NCBI GenBank assembly: GCA_002067795.1
Contig: MVQI01000071.1
Location: forward strand, 1 to 64,000
Length of the DNA: 64,000 bases
Direction of reading: 5' to 3'
Origin: Methanosaeta sp. PtaB.Bin039
Lineage (GTDB): Archaea; Halobacteriota; Methanosarcinia; Methanotrichales; Methanotrichaceae
Of this stretch, positions 33,328 to 43,200 are shown piece by piece; positions within the stretch are counted from its first letter, which is position 1; the number at the start of each line of letters is the position of its first letter. The notes under the pieces are model-generated. The model saw nothing but the letters and a program-made list of their open reading frames with translations. It searched no databases and was not told the origin of the DNA. The position numbers and the translations under genes were made by a program.

Positions 33328-34008
33328 ATGATCCGCCAGCAGGGAGGAGAGATCTACTCAGGGCTGCGGGTAAGAGCCCCGTTCTTCATCAGGGCAGACG
33401 GCCGCGGCTTTGGAAAGCTTTTAAAAGACGCCGATAAACCCTATGACCTTGATTTCGCGCGGACCATGGTCAAGGCGGCTCGTTACCTGATGGAAGAGGT
33501 CGGCCCCTCGCCCCGCCTGGCATACCTGTTCTCCGACGAGGCAAGCCTGCTCTACCTGGACGAACCTTTTGGCGGAAGGCTTGAGAAACTGATCTCGGTG
33601 ATCCCTTCAGTTCTGTCCGGTCGAATCTCCCTATCCCTGGGACGCGCAGTAGGGCTCGATGGAAGGGCGATTCTCGTCTGCCCCGACCAGGTGGCAGCCT
33701 ACCTCAAAGAGGCCCAGGACGAGGCCTGGAGAAACCACATATTCTCCTACGGATTCTACTCGCGGATAAAGGAGGGAATGGACCGCAGATCGGCCATGGA
33801 GAGCCTGCGTGGCAAGAGCGAGGGACAGATTCACGAGATGCTCTTTTGCCAGGGGATAAACCTGGCACACTGCCCTGCCTGGCAGCGCCGAGGAGTCATG
33901 GTCTATCGATCAAGTGGCGACGTGTTCGAGGAATGGGAGCTTCCGCTCTTCGGCACAGCCGAAGGTCAGGGCCTTGTGAAGTCGATTATCGAAGACTTCC
34001 CCAGGTAG
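33328..34008 (+). CDS. Thg1-like 3'-5' RNA polymerase (tRNA-His guanylyltransferase family)
   Basis: The 226-residue protein shows the Thg1 signatures FFIRADGRGFGKLL and FSDEASLLY, whose aspartates and glutamate bind the two metal ions, and a C-terminal half with NHIFSYGFYSRI and QGINLAHCPAWQRRG. Thg1-like proteins add nucleotides in the 3'-to-5' direction to repair tRNA 5' ends; archaeal members are mostly template-dependent. The usual histidine of the DGRxFHK motif is replaced by Gly-Lys. It follows the PRC-barrel gene closely. Confidence 0.9.
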   Translation: MIRQQGGEIYSGLRVRAPFFIRADGRGFGKLLKDADKPYDLDFARTMVKAARYLMEEVGPSPRLAYLFSDEASLLYLDEPFGGRLEKLISVIPSVLSGRISLSLGRAVGLDGRAILVCPDQVAAYLKEAQDEAWRNHIFSYGFYSRIKEGMDRRSAMESLRGKSEGQIHEMLFCQGINLAHCPAWQRRGVMVYRSSGDVFEEWELPLFGTAEGQGLVKSIIEDFPR

Positions 34009-34028
34009 CGAACAGGAGGCATTTCATC

Positions 34029-34676
34029 TTACAGACCGTATACCTCCATCACACGCTCACGCAGTCCAGGCCAGTCTTCCCACGAGTGCCTGTGCTCCCC
34101 TTCGCTGTCATGAACTATGCAACAGCCATCAACGGAAGGCCGGCCGCGACTGAAATCCCGGAATCGGCTCAGAAGCTCTCTTCCCTCTTCAAGCTCTATC
34201 AAGTAGCGCTCCTTCAGCATTGCGGCAAGATCCGCGGCCGCCTCCGGCTCCATGGACTGGCCAAGGCCACGGCATTCCGAGACCTGCAGCTCCCCGTTTG
34301 CGAGATAAAACGGGTAGGTCCTGCAGAGCAGCGGGCGGCAGGGATAAACCGAGCAGCATCCGTCGCTGTAGAACCGGCAGTCGGGACCGGACTTGACCAG
34401 CCTCCATTCCAGGGTATGGAAATTGCCCTGGCGATCGAACTCCCCGCGCTGTGGGGGCTCAGCCACCTCAGCCCAGGACAGCCCGGTCAGGCTGCTCAGG
34501 GCCCGCACCTCACGCGGAAAGGCCAGAACCGAGGCGTCTGGGCCTTGGCAGCATTCGCAACAGCGCATGCAGTGAAAGCCTATTGCCTGTATCTGACGAG
34601 CAACTGAAGAAACGTCCAGGGCCAGGGCTTCTTTGTGCTCCTGCTGAAGGGAATTCATACGGCTATTGACTTCCAT
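34029..34676 (-). CDS. YkgJ-type cysteine-cluster protein (putative Fe-S protein)
   Basis: The 215-residue protein has the motif CMRCCECCQG near residue 36, then CRFYSDGCCSVYPCRPLLCRTYPF, the zinc or iron chelating cluster of the YkgJ family (PF03692). The remainder is helical and charged. Its function is not known. It begins 29 bases after the end of guaAa on the same strand and is probably transcribed with it. Confidence 0.85.
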   Translation of the reverse strand: MEVNSRMNSLQQEHKEALALDVSSVARQIQAIGFHCMRCCECCQGPDASVLAFPREVRALSSLTGLSWAEVAEPPQRGEFDRQGNFHTLEWRLVKSGPDCRFYSDGCCSVYPCRPLLCRTYPFYLANGELQVSECRGLGQSMEPEAAADLAAMLKERYLIELEEGRELLSRFRDFSRGRPSVDGCCIVHDSEGEHRHSWEDWPGLRERVMEVYGL

Positions 34677-34705
34677 ATATCGGATATGCTGGCCAAAGAT
34701 GCGGC

Positions 34706-35251
34706 TTAACGCCGACAGGCCTCTATGAAGTTCTCAAAGACCTGATCGCCATGCTCGGTATGAGCCACCTCAGGGTGCCATTGCACACCGAACATCGGGC
34801 GATCGACATGCCGCATGGACTCGATCTCGCATACCTGTGAGCGGGCCAGTACCTGGAAATCCGCAGGAAGCTTTGTCACCTGATCGGCATGGGAGGCCCA
34901 GGCGCGGAAGCTTCGCGGCAGCCCTTTCAGGATCTGATCCTCGTCTATGACCTCCACCTGCACCTCTGCGTAACCGCCAACAGCTCCCTGCTCAACCCGT
35001 CCCCCAAAGGTGGTTCCCATCAGCTGCATGCCCAGACAGATCCCAAGTATCGGCAAATCGAGCATCTTCAGGTAATCCGGGCAGCGTCCAGCCCTGGAGA
35101 GGTCGGGGCCGCCTCCAAGGATAAGGCCGTCTGCAGAGATATCTTCAGGAGCGGTCTGGTTGGAGATCATTCGGCAGCTCACCCTATCACGGATGGCCCT
35201 ATGGATCAGATGGTTGAACTGACCGTAGTTGTTCACCACTAGTATCTGCAT
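34706..35251 (-). CDS. guaAA: GMP synthase, glutamine amidotransferase subunit
   Basis: In archaea GMP synthase is split; this 181-residue class I amidotransferase supplies ammonia to the separate ATP-pyrophosphatase subunit. It shows the oxyanion and nucleophile motifs LGGGPDLSRAG and LGICLGMQLMG and the catalytic HPE in FGVQWHPEV. The ATG is at 35251. A TATA-like word on the minus strand (tatatac, about 35290-35299) lies 40-50 bases upstream, giving a short leader. The synthetase subunit is not in this window. Confidence 0.95.
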   Translation of the reverse strand: MQILVVNNYGQFNHLIHRAIRDRVSCRMISNQTAPEDISADGLILGGGPDLSRAGRCPDYLKMLDLPILGICLGMQLMGTTFGGRVEQGAVGGYAEVQVEVIDEDQILKGLPRSFRAWASHADQVTKLPADFQVLARSQVCEIESMRHVDRPMFGVQWHPEVAHTEHGDQVFENFIEACRR

Positions 35252-35502
35252 CTATTACCTCGATAAAGAGAGGTGGTTCTCCGCAAGTCCGTATATAGAG
35301 TTATTGTGGCAGAATTGTGGTGGACGGCAGCTGACCGGTCGCACCTTCAAATGGGCTGCTGTGGACTGGTTGAGCAGAAAAGCTGGGCAGGCGATATCTT
35401 TGAGGGATCTGACGGATTTTGGCGGACTTGTCGCCGTCAATCGCAGGCAATCTTTTTCGATCCTGACATTAGGCGAAATCGAGATATTGACGCCTGGGGC
35501 GC

Positions 35503-36219
35503 TCATAGTACCCCGGCGATGTCCTCGAGCCTGGAGAGCACGGTCACACCGGGCATATCCCGCAGACGATCCAGATTCTGTAGGTCTATGGGTCGCGTGC
35601 GCACAGAGAACTCGGCCAGTGACACCGCCTGCCGGGGGCAGAGAGAAACGCACGTCCCACATCCATTGCAGAGAGTGGGATCTATCTGCTCGGCAAAGGC
35701 TGCCATGGGACAGCCCTGGCGTGCAGGGCAGTCTGCGAGAGATGGGCAGTCAAGACAGACCTCACGTCGGACCAGATAAGGAGTACTTGTGAAGGCCACC
35801 TCGTCCAGATCGGTGGGCAGGACGTACACCGGAACGCCGGCCTTGTTCGCGAGGGATACGGCATTTGTGACCAGGCTGTCGGCTATTCCTGCCACAACTT
35901 TGGCGACGGTGTTGGAGGTGGCCGGTGCCACGATCAGCAGCTCGAAGCGGCCGAGCATGAACCTGCCGGCCTCCGGAAACGAGTATCCGCACTCCCGCTC
36001 GAGGAATACTTCCTGCAGATACCCGCCAGGTGAGATTGCGCCAAGGCGTGGGAAGAGCCCGTATCTTTGAAGCACCTCCTCGCCTGCACGAGAGACGTAG
36101 CTGCATATCTTTTCCCTGCGGCTCAAATGCTCCATGGCTGCGACGCATCCCGCCAGATGCTGTCCGCCACCGGTTATGGCCCAGGCAATTCCAGGCATGA
36201 GATGTCCATGCTGGCTCAT
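35503..36219 (-). CDS. Iron-sulfur flavoprotein, probable dihydromethanopterin reductase (DmrX-like)
   Basis: The 238-residue protein has a flavoprotein domain of the PF02441 type (IAWAITGGGQHLAG, LLIVAPATSNTVAKVVAGIADSLVTNA) and a C-terminal part with a CPSLADCPARQGCP cysteine group and a 4Fe-4S motif CNGCGTCVSLCP. This architecture matches archaeoflavoprotein/DmrX, which reduces dihydromethanopterin to tetrahydromethanopterin in Methanosarcina. The start MSQHGH at 36219 is used; ATG at 36198 (MPGIAWAITGG) is also possible. It is divergent from fae, whose product uses tetrahydromethanopterin. The specific enzyme activity is inferred. Confidence 0.82.
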   Translation of the reverse strand: MSQHGHLMPGIAWAITGGGQHLAGCVAAMEHLSRREKICSYVSRAGEEVLQRYGLFPRLGAISPGGYLQEVFLERECGYSFPEAGRFMLGRFELLIVAPATSNTVAKVVAGIADSLVTNAVSLANKAGVPVYVLPTDLDEVAFTSTPYLVRREVCLDCPSLADCPARQGCPMAAFAEQIDPTLCNGCGTCVSLCPRQAVSLAEFSVRTRPIDLQNLDRLRDMPGVTVLSRLEDIAGVL

Positions 36220-36484
36220 CCGGTTTATGGTTATGGTCGGTTGCTGCCGGAAACGAGAACGAGAATGGACTCTACAGTCTAATGCCGCGATCCGAAAAGT
36301 GCGTCCTTCGCGGCATTAGGGCAACTGTTCGGGCGTCACGATTTCGCAGAGGGCAACGGTTCTCTTTTATCTTTTCCTAAATATTTCACTTAGACCTACA
36401 GTAACTTAATATTGTAATGAGGCGAAGAATAGTAGCATAAAATAACCCTGATCAACGGACGAACGGGATGAGGGTGAGGGAAGG
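36220..36484. promoter_or_regulatory. Divergent control region of dmrX-like gene and fae, with inverted repeat
   Basis: This 265-base gap holds a perfect 10-base inverted repeat, TAATGCCGCG (36280-36289) and CGCGGCATTA (36309-36318), with 19 bases between the arms. It lies about 60 bases before the dmrX-like start and about 165 before fae. TATA-like words for fae occur at about 36375-36385 (cctaaatattt) and 36408-36416. The repeat could be an operator shared by both genes, or a stem in the leader of the dmrX-like transcript. Confidence 0.55.
36327..36339 (+). repeat. 13-base direct repeat, copy upstream of fae
   Basis: TGTTCGGGCGTCA occurs here and again at 37051-37063, in the same orientation, upstream and downstream of fae. 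The first copy lies 8 bases after the inverted repeat. Confidence 0.7.
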
Positions 36485-36991
36485 ATGACACACCATTTTA
36501 ATCGCACTCTGGTAGGGGAAGCACTGGTGGGGGAAGGCAAAGAGGTCGCTCACATCGATCTGGTGATAGGGAGGAAGGGGGGTCCGGTGGATCAGGCCTT
36601 CGTCACGGCTCTGGCATCCACACGCAAAGGGCATACCCCGCTTTTAGCGGTGCTGGAACCCAATATGCCGACCAAGCCATCCACGCTTATCGTCAACAAG
36701 GTCACCATAAAGAAGGCCAGCCAGGCGGTGCTGATGTTCGGTCCCGCGCAGGCCGCGGTGGCCAAGGCGGTGATGGATTGCGTCTCCGACGGGATAATAC
36801 CCGAGGAGGAGGCAGAGAACATCGTGATCATCGTCTCAGTCTTCATCGAGTGGGACGCAGAGGACAAGAAGAAGATCTACGACTGGAACTACCTGGCCAC
36901 CAAGATGGCAATAGAGAGAGCCATAGTCGGCAAGCCCACCGTCCAGGAGGCTCTGGCCAAGAAGGATTCTGCCAAGCACCCATTCGCCTGA
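36485..36991 (+). CDS. fae: Formaldehyde-activating enzyme
   Basis: Fae condenses formaldehyde with tetrahydromethanopterin to methylene-tetrahydromethanopterin. The 168-residue protein shows the conserved GEALVGEGKEVAHIDLVIGRKGGPV with the catalytic histidine, the HTPLLAVLEPNM segment and the C-terminal YDWNYLATKMAIERA. It is the single-domain form without a hexulose-phosphate synthase fusion. A GGGTGAGGGAAGG ribosome region lies just before the ATG. It stands alone between dmrX-like and the giant surface protein gene. In a methanogen it may detoxify formaldehyde or feed it into C1 flow. Confidence 0.96.
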   Translation: MTHHFNRTLVGEALVGEGKEVAHIDLVIGRKGGPVDQAFVTALASTRKGHTPLLAVLEPNMPTKPSTLIVNKVTIKKASQAVLMFGPAQAAVAKAVMDCVSDGIIPEEEAENIVIIVSVFIEWDAEDKKKIYDWNYLATKMAIERAIVGKPTVQEALAKKDSAKHPFA

Positions 36992-37050
36992 AAGCATCAA
37001 GGTGCCGGTTACTCGGATAATTGCTGGAGATGGGCATAAACCATCGCCAT

Positions 37051-37063
37051 TGTTCGGGCGTCA
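37051..37063 (+). repeat. 13-base direct repeat, copy downstream of fae
   Basis: Second perfect copy of TGTTCGGGCGTCA, 60 bases after the fae stop codon and about 165 bases before the start of the giant surface protein gene. Confidence 0.7.
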
Positions 37064-37087
37064 ATGTGTAAGCGGGCATCTACAGGA

Positions 37088-37101
37088 GGGTCATATGACC
37101 C
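37088..37101. promoter_or_regulatory. Perfect 14-base palindrome upstream of the giant surface protein gene
   Basis: GGGTCATATGACCC is a perfect palindrome 128 bases before the ATG at 37229. A regulator dimer site is a reasonable guess. A TATA-like word (ttacttaaatcg, about 37149-37160) lies between it and the gene. Confidence 0.45.
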
Positions 37102-37228
37102 CCATGGAGATGCCAGGCGTCCTGATAGAGACTCAATGTGAAAATTAGTTACTTAAATCGTCCTGTGATAGATGAAGCCAAGGTCCTTTGGGGAAGGATC
37201 CCGGATATGAGAAGGAGAGTGGTGGATA

Positions 37229-40200
37229 ATGTCCGGACGAGAGGTTATGAGCATTATGATGGAAAATCTGAGACGGCTGGCTCGACATAAGTACATCGAC
37301 CAGCTGATCGTATTCTCTGTTATGCTGACCTTCGGGGTCTTCCTGGTGATATCGGCCTCCGGTCAGATGGATAGCCAGCCGGCCTATCTGGTCGGACTCA
37401 GCATGGACAAGAGCAGCCCCCAGGAAATAGGGGCTATCGTCAGATGGACTGCAGAGGCCGGTGATCCGGACGGCGACCAGGTGAGCTACAGATTCATCCT
37501 CAGAGAGCTCAAAGGCGGGTCCGCCAGGGGCAAGGAATTAGGAGACACCGACTGGAATGCCAGCCCCAATTGGACCTGGGACACCTCAAGGATGGGTTCC
37601 GGGCGATACTCGATTGAGGTGCAGGTCCGTGATGGCAACAACGATCCTGGCGATGCGTTCGATGATTCAAGGACTATCGAATTTGAATTGATAGAGCCGC
37701 CAACTCCTGCTGGCCAGGAGGAGGTTGCGCCTGCCGTTGTTCCAGAGGTGCCCAAGCCCAATATGGCTCCGACTGCTGTCAGCCTGCAGGCCAATTCGGC
37801 AAGTCCACAAAACGCAGGAGCTGCGGTTACGTGGACAGCGATGGCCGAAGATCCGGATGGCGACCAGATAGAGTTCTTATTCCTGATGGACGGGCAGGTC
37901 GTAAGGGACTGGAGCGCGCAGGGCTCGTGGACTTGGCAGACAAACGATAACGACGCAGGGGTTCATGCATTCGAGGTCAGGGCAAGGGACGGAATGCACA
38001 ACCAGAATGGTGACGCGGCAGATCAGGCTGACTTTGAGATCGTAAAGCCAAACGTGCCGCCAACAACCGTTAGCCTGCAGCCTGACCAGACAAGCCCACA
38101 GAACGCAGGAGCTGCGGTCACGTGGACAGCGATGGCTGAAGATCCGGACGGCGACCAGGTAGAGTTCTTATTCCTGATGGACGGGCAGGTCGTAAGGGAC
38201 TGGAGCGCGCAGGGCTCGTGGACATGGCAGACAAACGATAACGACGCAGGGGTTCATGCATTCGAGGTCAGGGCAAGGGACGGAATGCACAACCAGAATG
38301 GTGATGCGGCAGATCAGGCTGACTTTGAGATCGTAAAGCCAAACGTGCCGCCAACAACCGTTAGCCTGCAGCCTGACCAGACAAGCCCACAGAACGCAGG
38401 AGCTGCGGTCACGTGGACAGCGATGGCCGAAGATCCGGACGGCGACCAGATAGAGTTCTTATTCCTGATGGACGGGCAGATGGTACAGGACTGGTCGACA
38501 GGAAACTCCTGGACATGGCAGACTGCTGATGCGCAGCCAGGCGAACATGTCGTCTGGGTGAAGGTCAGGGACGGACTGCACGACATGAACGGGGATGCGT
38601 CGGATGAGGATGCATTCGTGATCGAAGCCGCTCCTGTAGTCGAGGAAGTCCCGGCTGCAGCCGAGGTGCCGCAGACCGAACCAGCTGCACAAAACCAGAC
38701 TCCTGTGATAACTTCGCTCAGCGTGGAGCCAGCAAGCCCGCAGGTGGCTGGGACGAACATCACATGGACAGCTGAGGCTGCTGACACGGACGGAGACCAG
38801 ATAGAATTCTTATTCATGCTGGAGAGGCAGTTGGTGCAGGACTGGTCGACAGGGAACTCCTGGACTTGGCAGACCGCTGATGCGCAGCCAGGCGAACATG
38901 TCGTCTCGGTGAAGGTCAGGGACGGACTGCACGACATGAACGGGGATGCGTCGGATGAGGATGCATTCTTAATCGAAGCCGCCCCCGTTATTGTTGAGCA
39001 GAAGCCGGCAGAGGAGGAACAACCCGCTGCAGAGATGGCGGAGAACTCAACTCCGCTGGCAGAAGCCCTGACAGCTGAGCCGGCAGGCTCAGCATCCGCT
39101 GGCACAAGCGTTGTATGGATGGCATTGGCCTCCGATCCGGATAACGATCCTCTCCAGTACGCGTTCTTCCTGGACGGTCAGTTGGTCCAGGACTGGTCTG
39201 AGGACAGCACATGGAGCTGGAACACCACCGATAGCGACGTGGGAAGCCACAGCGCAGAGGTGAAGGTCAGAGACGGCCTGCATAACAGCGAGGGTGACTC
39301 AACCGCCGCAGCCCAGTTCACCGTCGAACAGGCCGCAGCAGTGGAGGAAGAGCCTGAACCTGTCGCACAGAATTCTGCACCGCAGATCGATTCCCTGAAT
39401 GCAGATCCGGCAAGCCCAAGCCCAGCCGGCACGAATGTTACATGGACGGTCATGGCAAGCGACGCCGAGCAGGACACGATGGAGTTCAGGTTCTCCCTAG
39501 ACGGCCAGATTGTACAGGACTGGTCCGGGGAAAGCACCTGGACGTGGAATACCGAGTCGGCATTCCTTGGCACCCACCTGATAGAGGCCGGTGTGCGGGA
39601 CGGAGAGCATGCCACCAACGGCAGCGCTGACGCAACCCGCAGCGGCGAGTACGTGGTGGAAGCAAAGCCAGAGGCGGTCTCAGAGGAAGCAGTGCCAGGG
39701 CCTGTTGCCGAGGTAAAGCGCAACGTCAGTGGGTACGTCTTCCACGACCTTGACGGAAATGGCGCCATGGATCCAGGAGAACAGGGACTTGCCGGATGGA
39801 CGGTAACACTTAGCGGCCTGGATGTGTCCGGAGCCGAGGCCACCACCGGCCCGGATGGTGCCTATCTCGCAGGCGACCTGGACAGCGGCAACTACTCTGC
39901 CCAGGTGGCTGTCAAGGCTGGATGGACCATCACCACGGCAGAGTCACTGCCGGTTGACCTGACGGCCTCGGACGTTACAGCAGTTAACTTCGGAGTGAAG
40001 GCAAGGAAATATTCCATATCGGGAACCAAGTTCAATGACCAGAACGGCAATGGACAAAGCGACGGTGAGCCGGGCCTGTCAGGGTGGAAGATATACCTGA
40101 GCAAGCCCGACGCAACTGAGGAAGAGACTGCTACCGATCAGCAGGGATCTTACAGCTTCGCAGATCTGGTCCCAGGAAACTATACTGTCCGTGAGGAGTT

Positions 40201-43200
40201 CCGGGCAGGATGGAAGGCGGTTACACCCACAACGAGATCGGTGACCATCAGCGATGCCGAGGTAACCGGTGTTGATTTCGGAAACCAGGAGATCGGCTTC
40301 ACACTCTCCGGCCGGGTCTTCGACGACCTGGACGGTGACGGGGCAAGCGAAGGCGAGCCAGGCATTGAAGGGGCAGAAGTCTTGCTGAGCGGTCCGAAGG
40401 AAGCTTCCGCTACCACCGCAGCCGACGGCTCATACCGGTTCGATAACCTGACAGCCGGCACCTACAAAGTGAGCTACTCCGAGCAAGAGGGCTGGACCAG
40501 GACCGTGCCCAAAGAAGGGTACTACTCGGTGGAGATCAAGGACTCCAACGTGGCCGGCAAGGATTTCGGCAGCTATGGCGCGCTCGCCATCAGCGGCACT
40601 GTATTTGCCGACAAGAATGGGGACTTCGCAAAGAACGCCGATGAGAAAGGGTTGGCTGGATGGGTCATCAAGCTGGAGCGGGATGGAAATGTGACCGCTG
40701 CAGCCACAACAGCCGCTGACGGGTCCTATAAGTTCTCCAAGCTGGCACCAGGACCCTATTCGCTGACTGCTGTGCCCCAGGAGGGCTGGTCGGTACAGCA
40801 GCCGTCGCAGGCTGTGAACCTACAGTCCGGCGATGCGACAGGCATCGACTTCCCTGCGAAAGGAAACCTGACCATCTCCGGAATCAAGTACTATGACCTC
40901 AACGCCAATGGCGTTCAGGATGCAGACGAACCGGGGATCCCGGAGAGCAGCGTAACTTTGCTTGAGGGCAACGTCGAGCTGCAAACGGTAACCACCGACA
41001 GGGACGGCAAGTACACGTTCACCGGTGTGGTGCCGGGAACATACTCCCTGCGAGATCCGCCGCCAGCCGGGTTTACCATGACCACCTCGTCCACCATTAC
41101 GGTAACGGTGAGCACATCGGTGGTAGTCGGAGCCAACTTCGGCCTTGTGGGCAGCTACTCCATATCCGGCAGGAAGTGGAACGACATAAACGGCAATGGC
41201 CTGCAGGACGCCGGAGAGCCGGGAATACCGGGCTGGGGAGTTATACTGGATGGTACCACCGCCTGGGAAGGATTGCCGGTTACAATGAGCACAACCACCG
41301 GACCCAACGGAGATTACACCTTCCAGTGGGTGGCTCCGGGAAGCTACAAGGTGAGCGAGCTGGCCAAAGCCGGCTGGACGCCCACCTACCCGACCCCGAA
41401 TACCGAGCACCAGGTTGTCATCCTCGGGTCGAGCGTTTCTGGAAAGAACTTCGGCAACCGGGCGGTTCCGCCGGCTGGAACAGGTTCCATATGGGGCTTC
41501 AAGTTCCACGACCTGAACAAGGACGGCGTGTACCAGAGCGGTGAGCCGACCCTGGCTGGCTGGACCATTCAGCTCGGAGGCGCTGCCACTGCCACCACAG
41601 TCACCGACGTCAACGGCTGGTACAACTTCAGCGGGCTTGCCCCCGGAACCTATACAGTATCCGAGGTGCAGAAGGCCGGCTGGACCAGGACAAAACCTGC
41701 CAGCGGGACCTACACCCTGAACCTGCTGGCAGGACAGAGCCTGACAGGAAACAGCTTCGGCAACTACCTGCCTGCGCCCAGCGGAGCCAACCTGGCGGCA
41801 GCCCCGGCCAGCCCCCAGAATGTGGGGGTGCCGGTTGTATGGACCGCCACGGCCAGCACATCCGCCCCGCCGCTCCAGTACAACTTCTGGATGAGGGGGC
41901 CGGCGACCGGAGGCATATGGATAGAGGTGCGGCCATGGAGCTCAAGCAACCAGTGGACATGGAATACCGCAGAGCTTCTGCCAGGCAACTACGATGTCAG
42001 GGTTGACATCAAGGACAGCCTGCAATCCACCATCTCGGTAATCAAGCCCTACACCCTCAAGTCCACCAACCTGCCGCCGGTCGTCCAGTTCATATACACC
42101 GACCGGCCCAGCCCGCAGTTTGCCGGCAGCTGGGTAAGGTGGACGGCTGTAGCCTGGGACCCGGAGGGCGACCCCATACAGTACAAGTTCCTGCTAAGGG
42201 GCCCAAGGACGGGTTACATCTGGAAGGACATGACCGGATGGGCGAGCAACGCCAAATCATGGACCTGGAAGACCAATCCGTCAGACCTGGGCGAAAGCGA
42301 GGTGATGGTCTATGTGCGGGACGGCAAGCACGCACCGCCGAGCGGATATGACGACCGGGACATTGGCGACTTCCTGATCCTGGGATATATCCCGGTCCAG
42401 CCCAACATGCCGCCGGTATTGACCGGATTTGGGGCCAGCCTGCCCAGCCCGCAATACTCTGGCTCCAAGGTGACCTGGTCAGCCTCAGCCTACGATCCGG
42501 ACGGAAATCCCGTCTACTACAGGTACTGGCTGAAAGGCCCGGCAAGCAATAACCGCTGGATAATGGTCAGGGACTGGTCGATAAGCAACACATGGACCTG
42601 GACCACCACAGCTGCAGATATTGGGCTGAGCCAGGTGGCGGTTCACGTGAGAGACGGCCTGCATGCCAATTTGGGCAGCTGGGACGACGAGCTGGCATCA
42701 GCCTTCTCCGTGATCGCAAAGCCTCTTCCGCCCAACAGGCCTCCGGTGCTCACCAGCCTGGCCTCCGATAAGGCCAGCCCCCAGAACGCTGGAGGAAGCA
42801 TCAAGTGGACAGCCACGGCCACCGATCCGGACAGGGACCCAATCCTGTACCGGTTCTGGCTGAAAGGCCCGGCCACTGGCGACGCATGGGCGATAGTCAG
42901 GGACTGGTCAACCAGCAACTCCTGGACGTGGACAAGCGCGCCGAGCGATGCCGGCGACTACTCGGTATTCGTATATGCCAGAGACGGCAAGCACGCACCG
43001 GCGACCGGCTACGACAGCTACAAGGGGCAGCTCTACCAGCTGAAGGTGCCGATGGTGGCTCTCACCACCGGCAATATAGCCAGGGACGTGCCCCGGCTTA
43101 TCTACACGGATAAAGGCTATCTTCTGGCTTACCAGTCCTGGGAGAAGGGCAAGGTCTATCAGGGCGACATCCAGATGGTGGCCTACGACCAGGCCTTCAA

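Noticed and set aside
37756-38640. Regular repeats suggestive of a CRISPR array
   Set aside because: The period is 291 bases, the whole unit is coding in one frame, and there are no short unique spacers. No cas genes were seen anywhere in the window.
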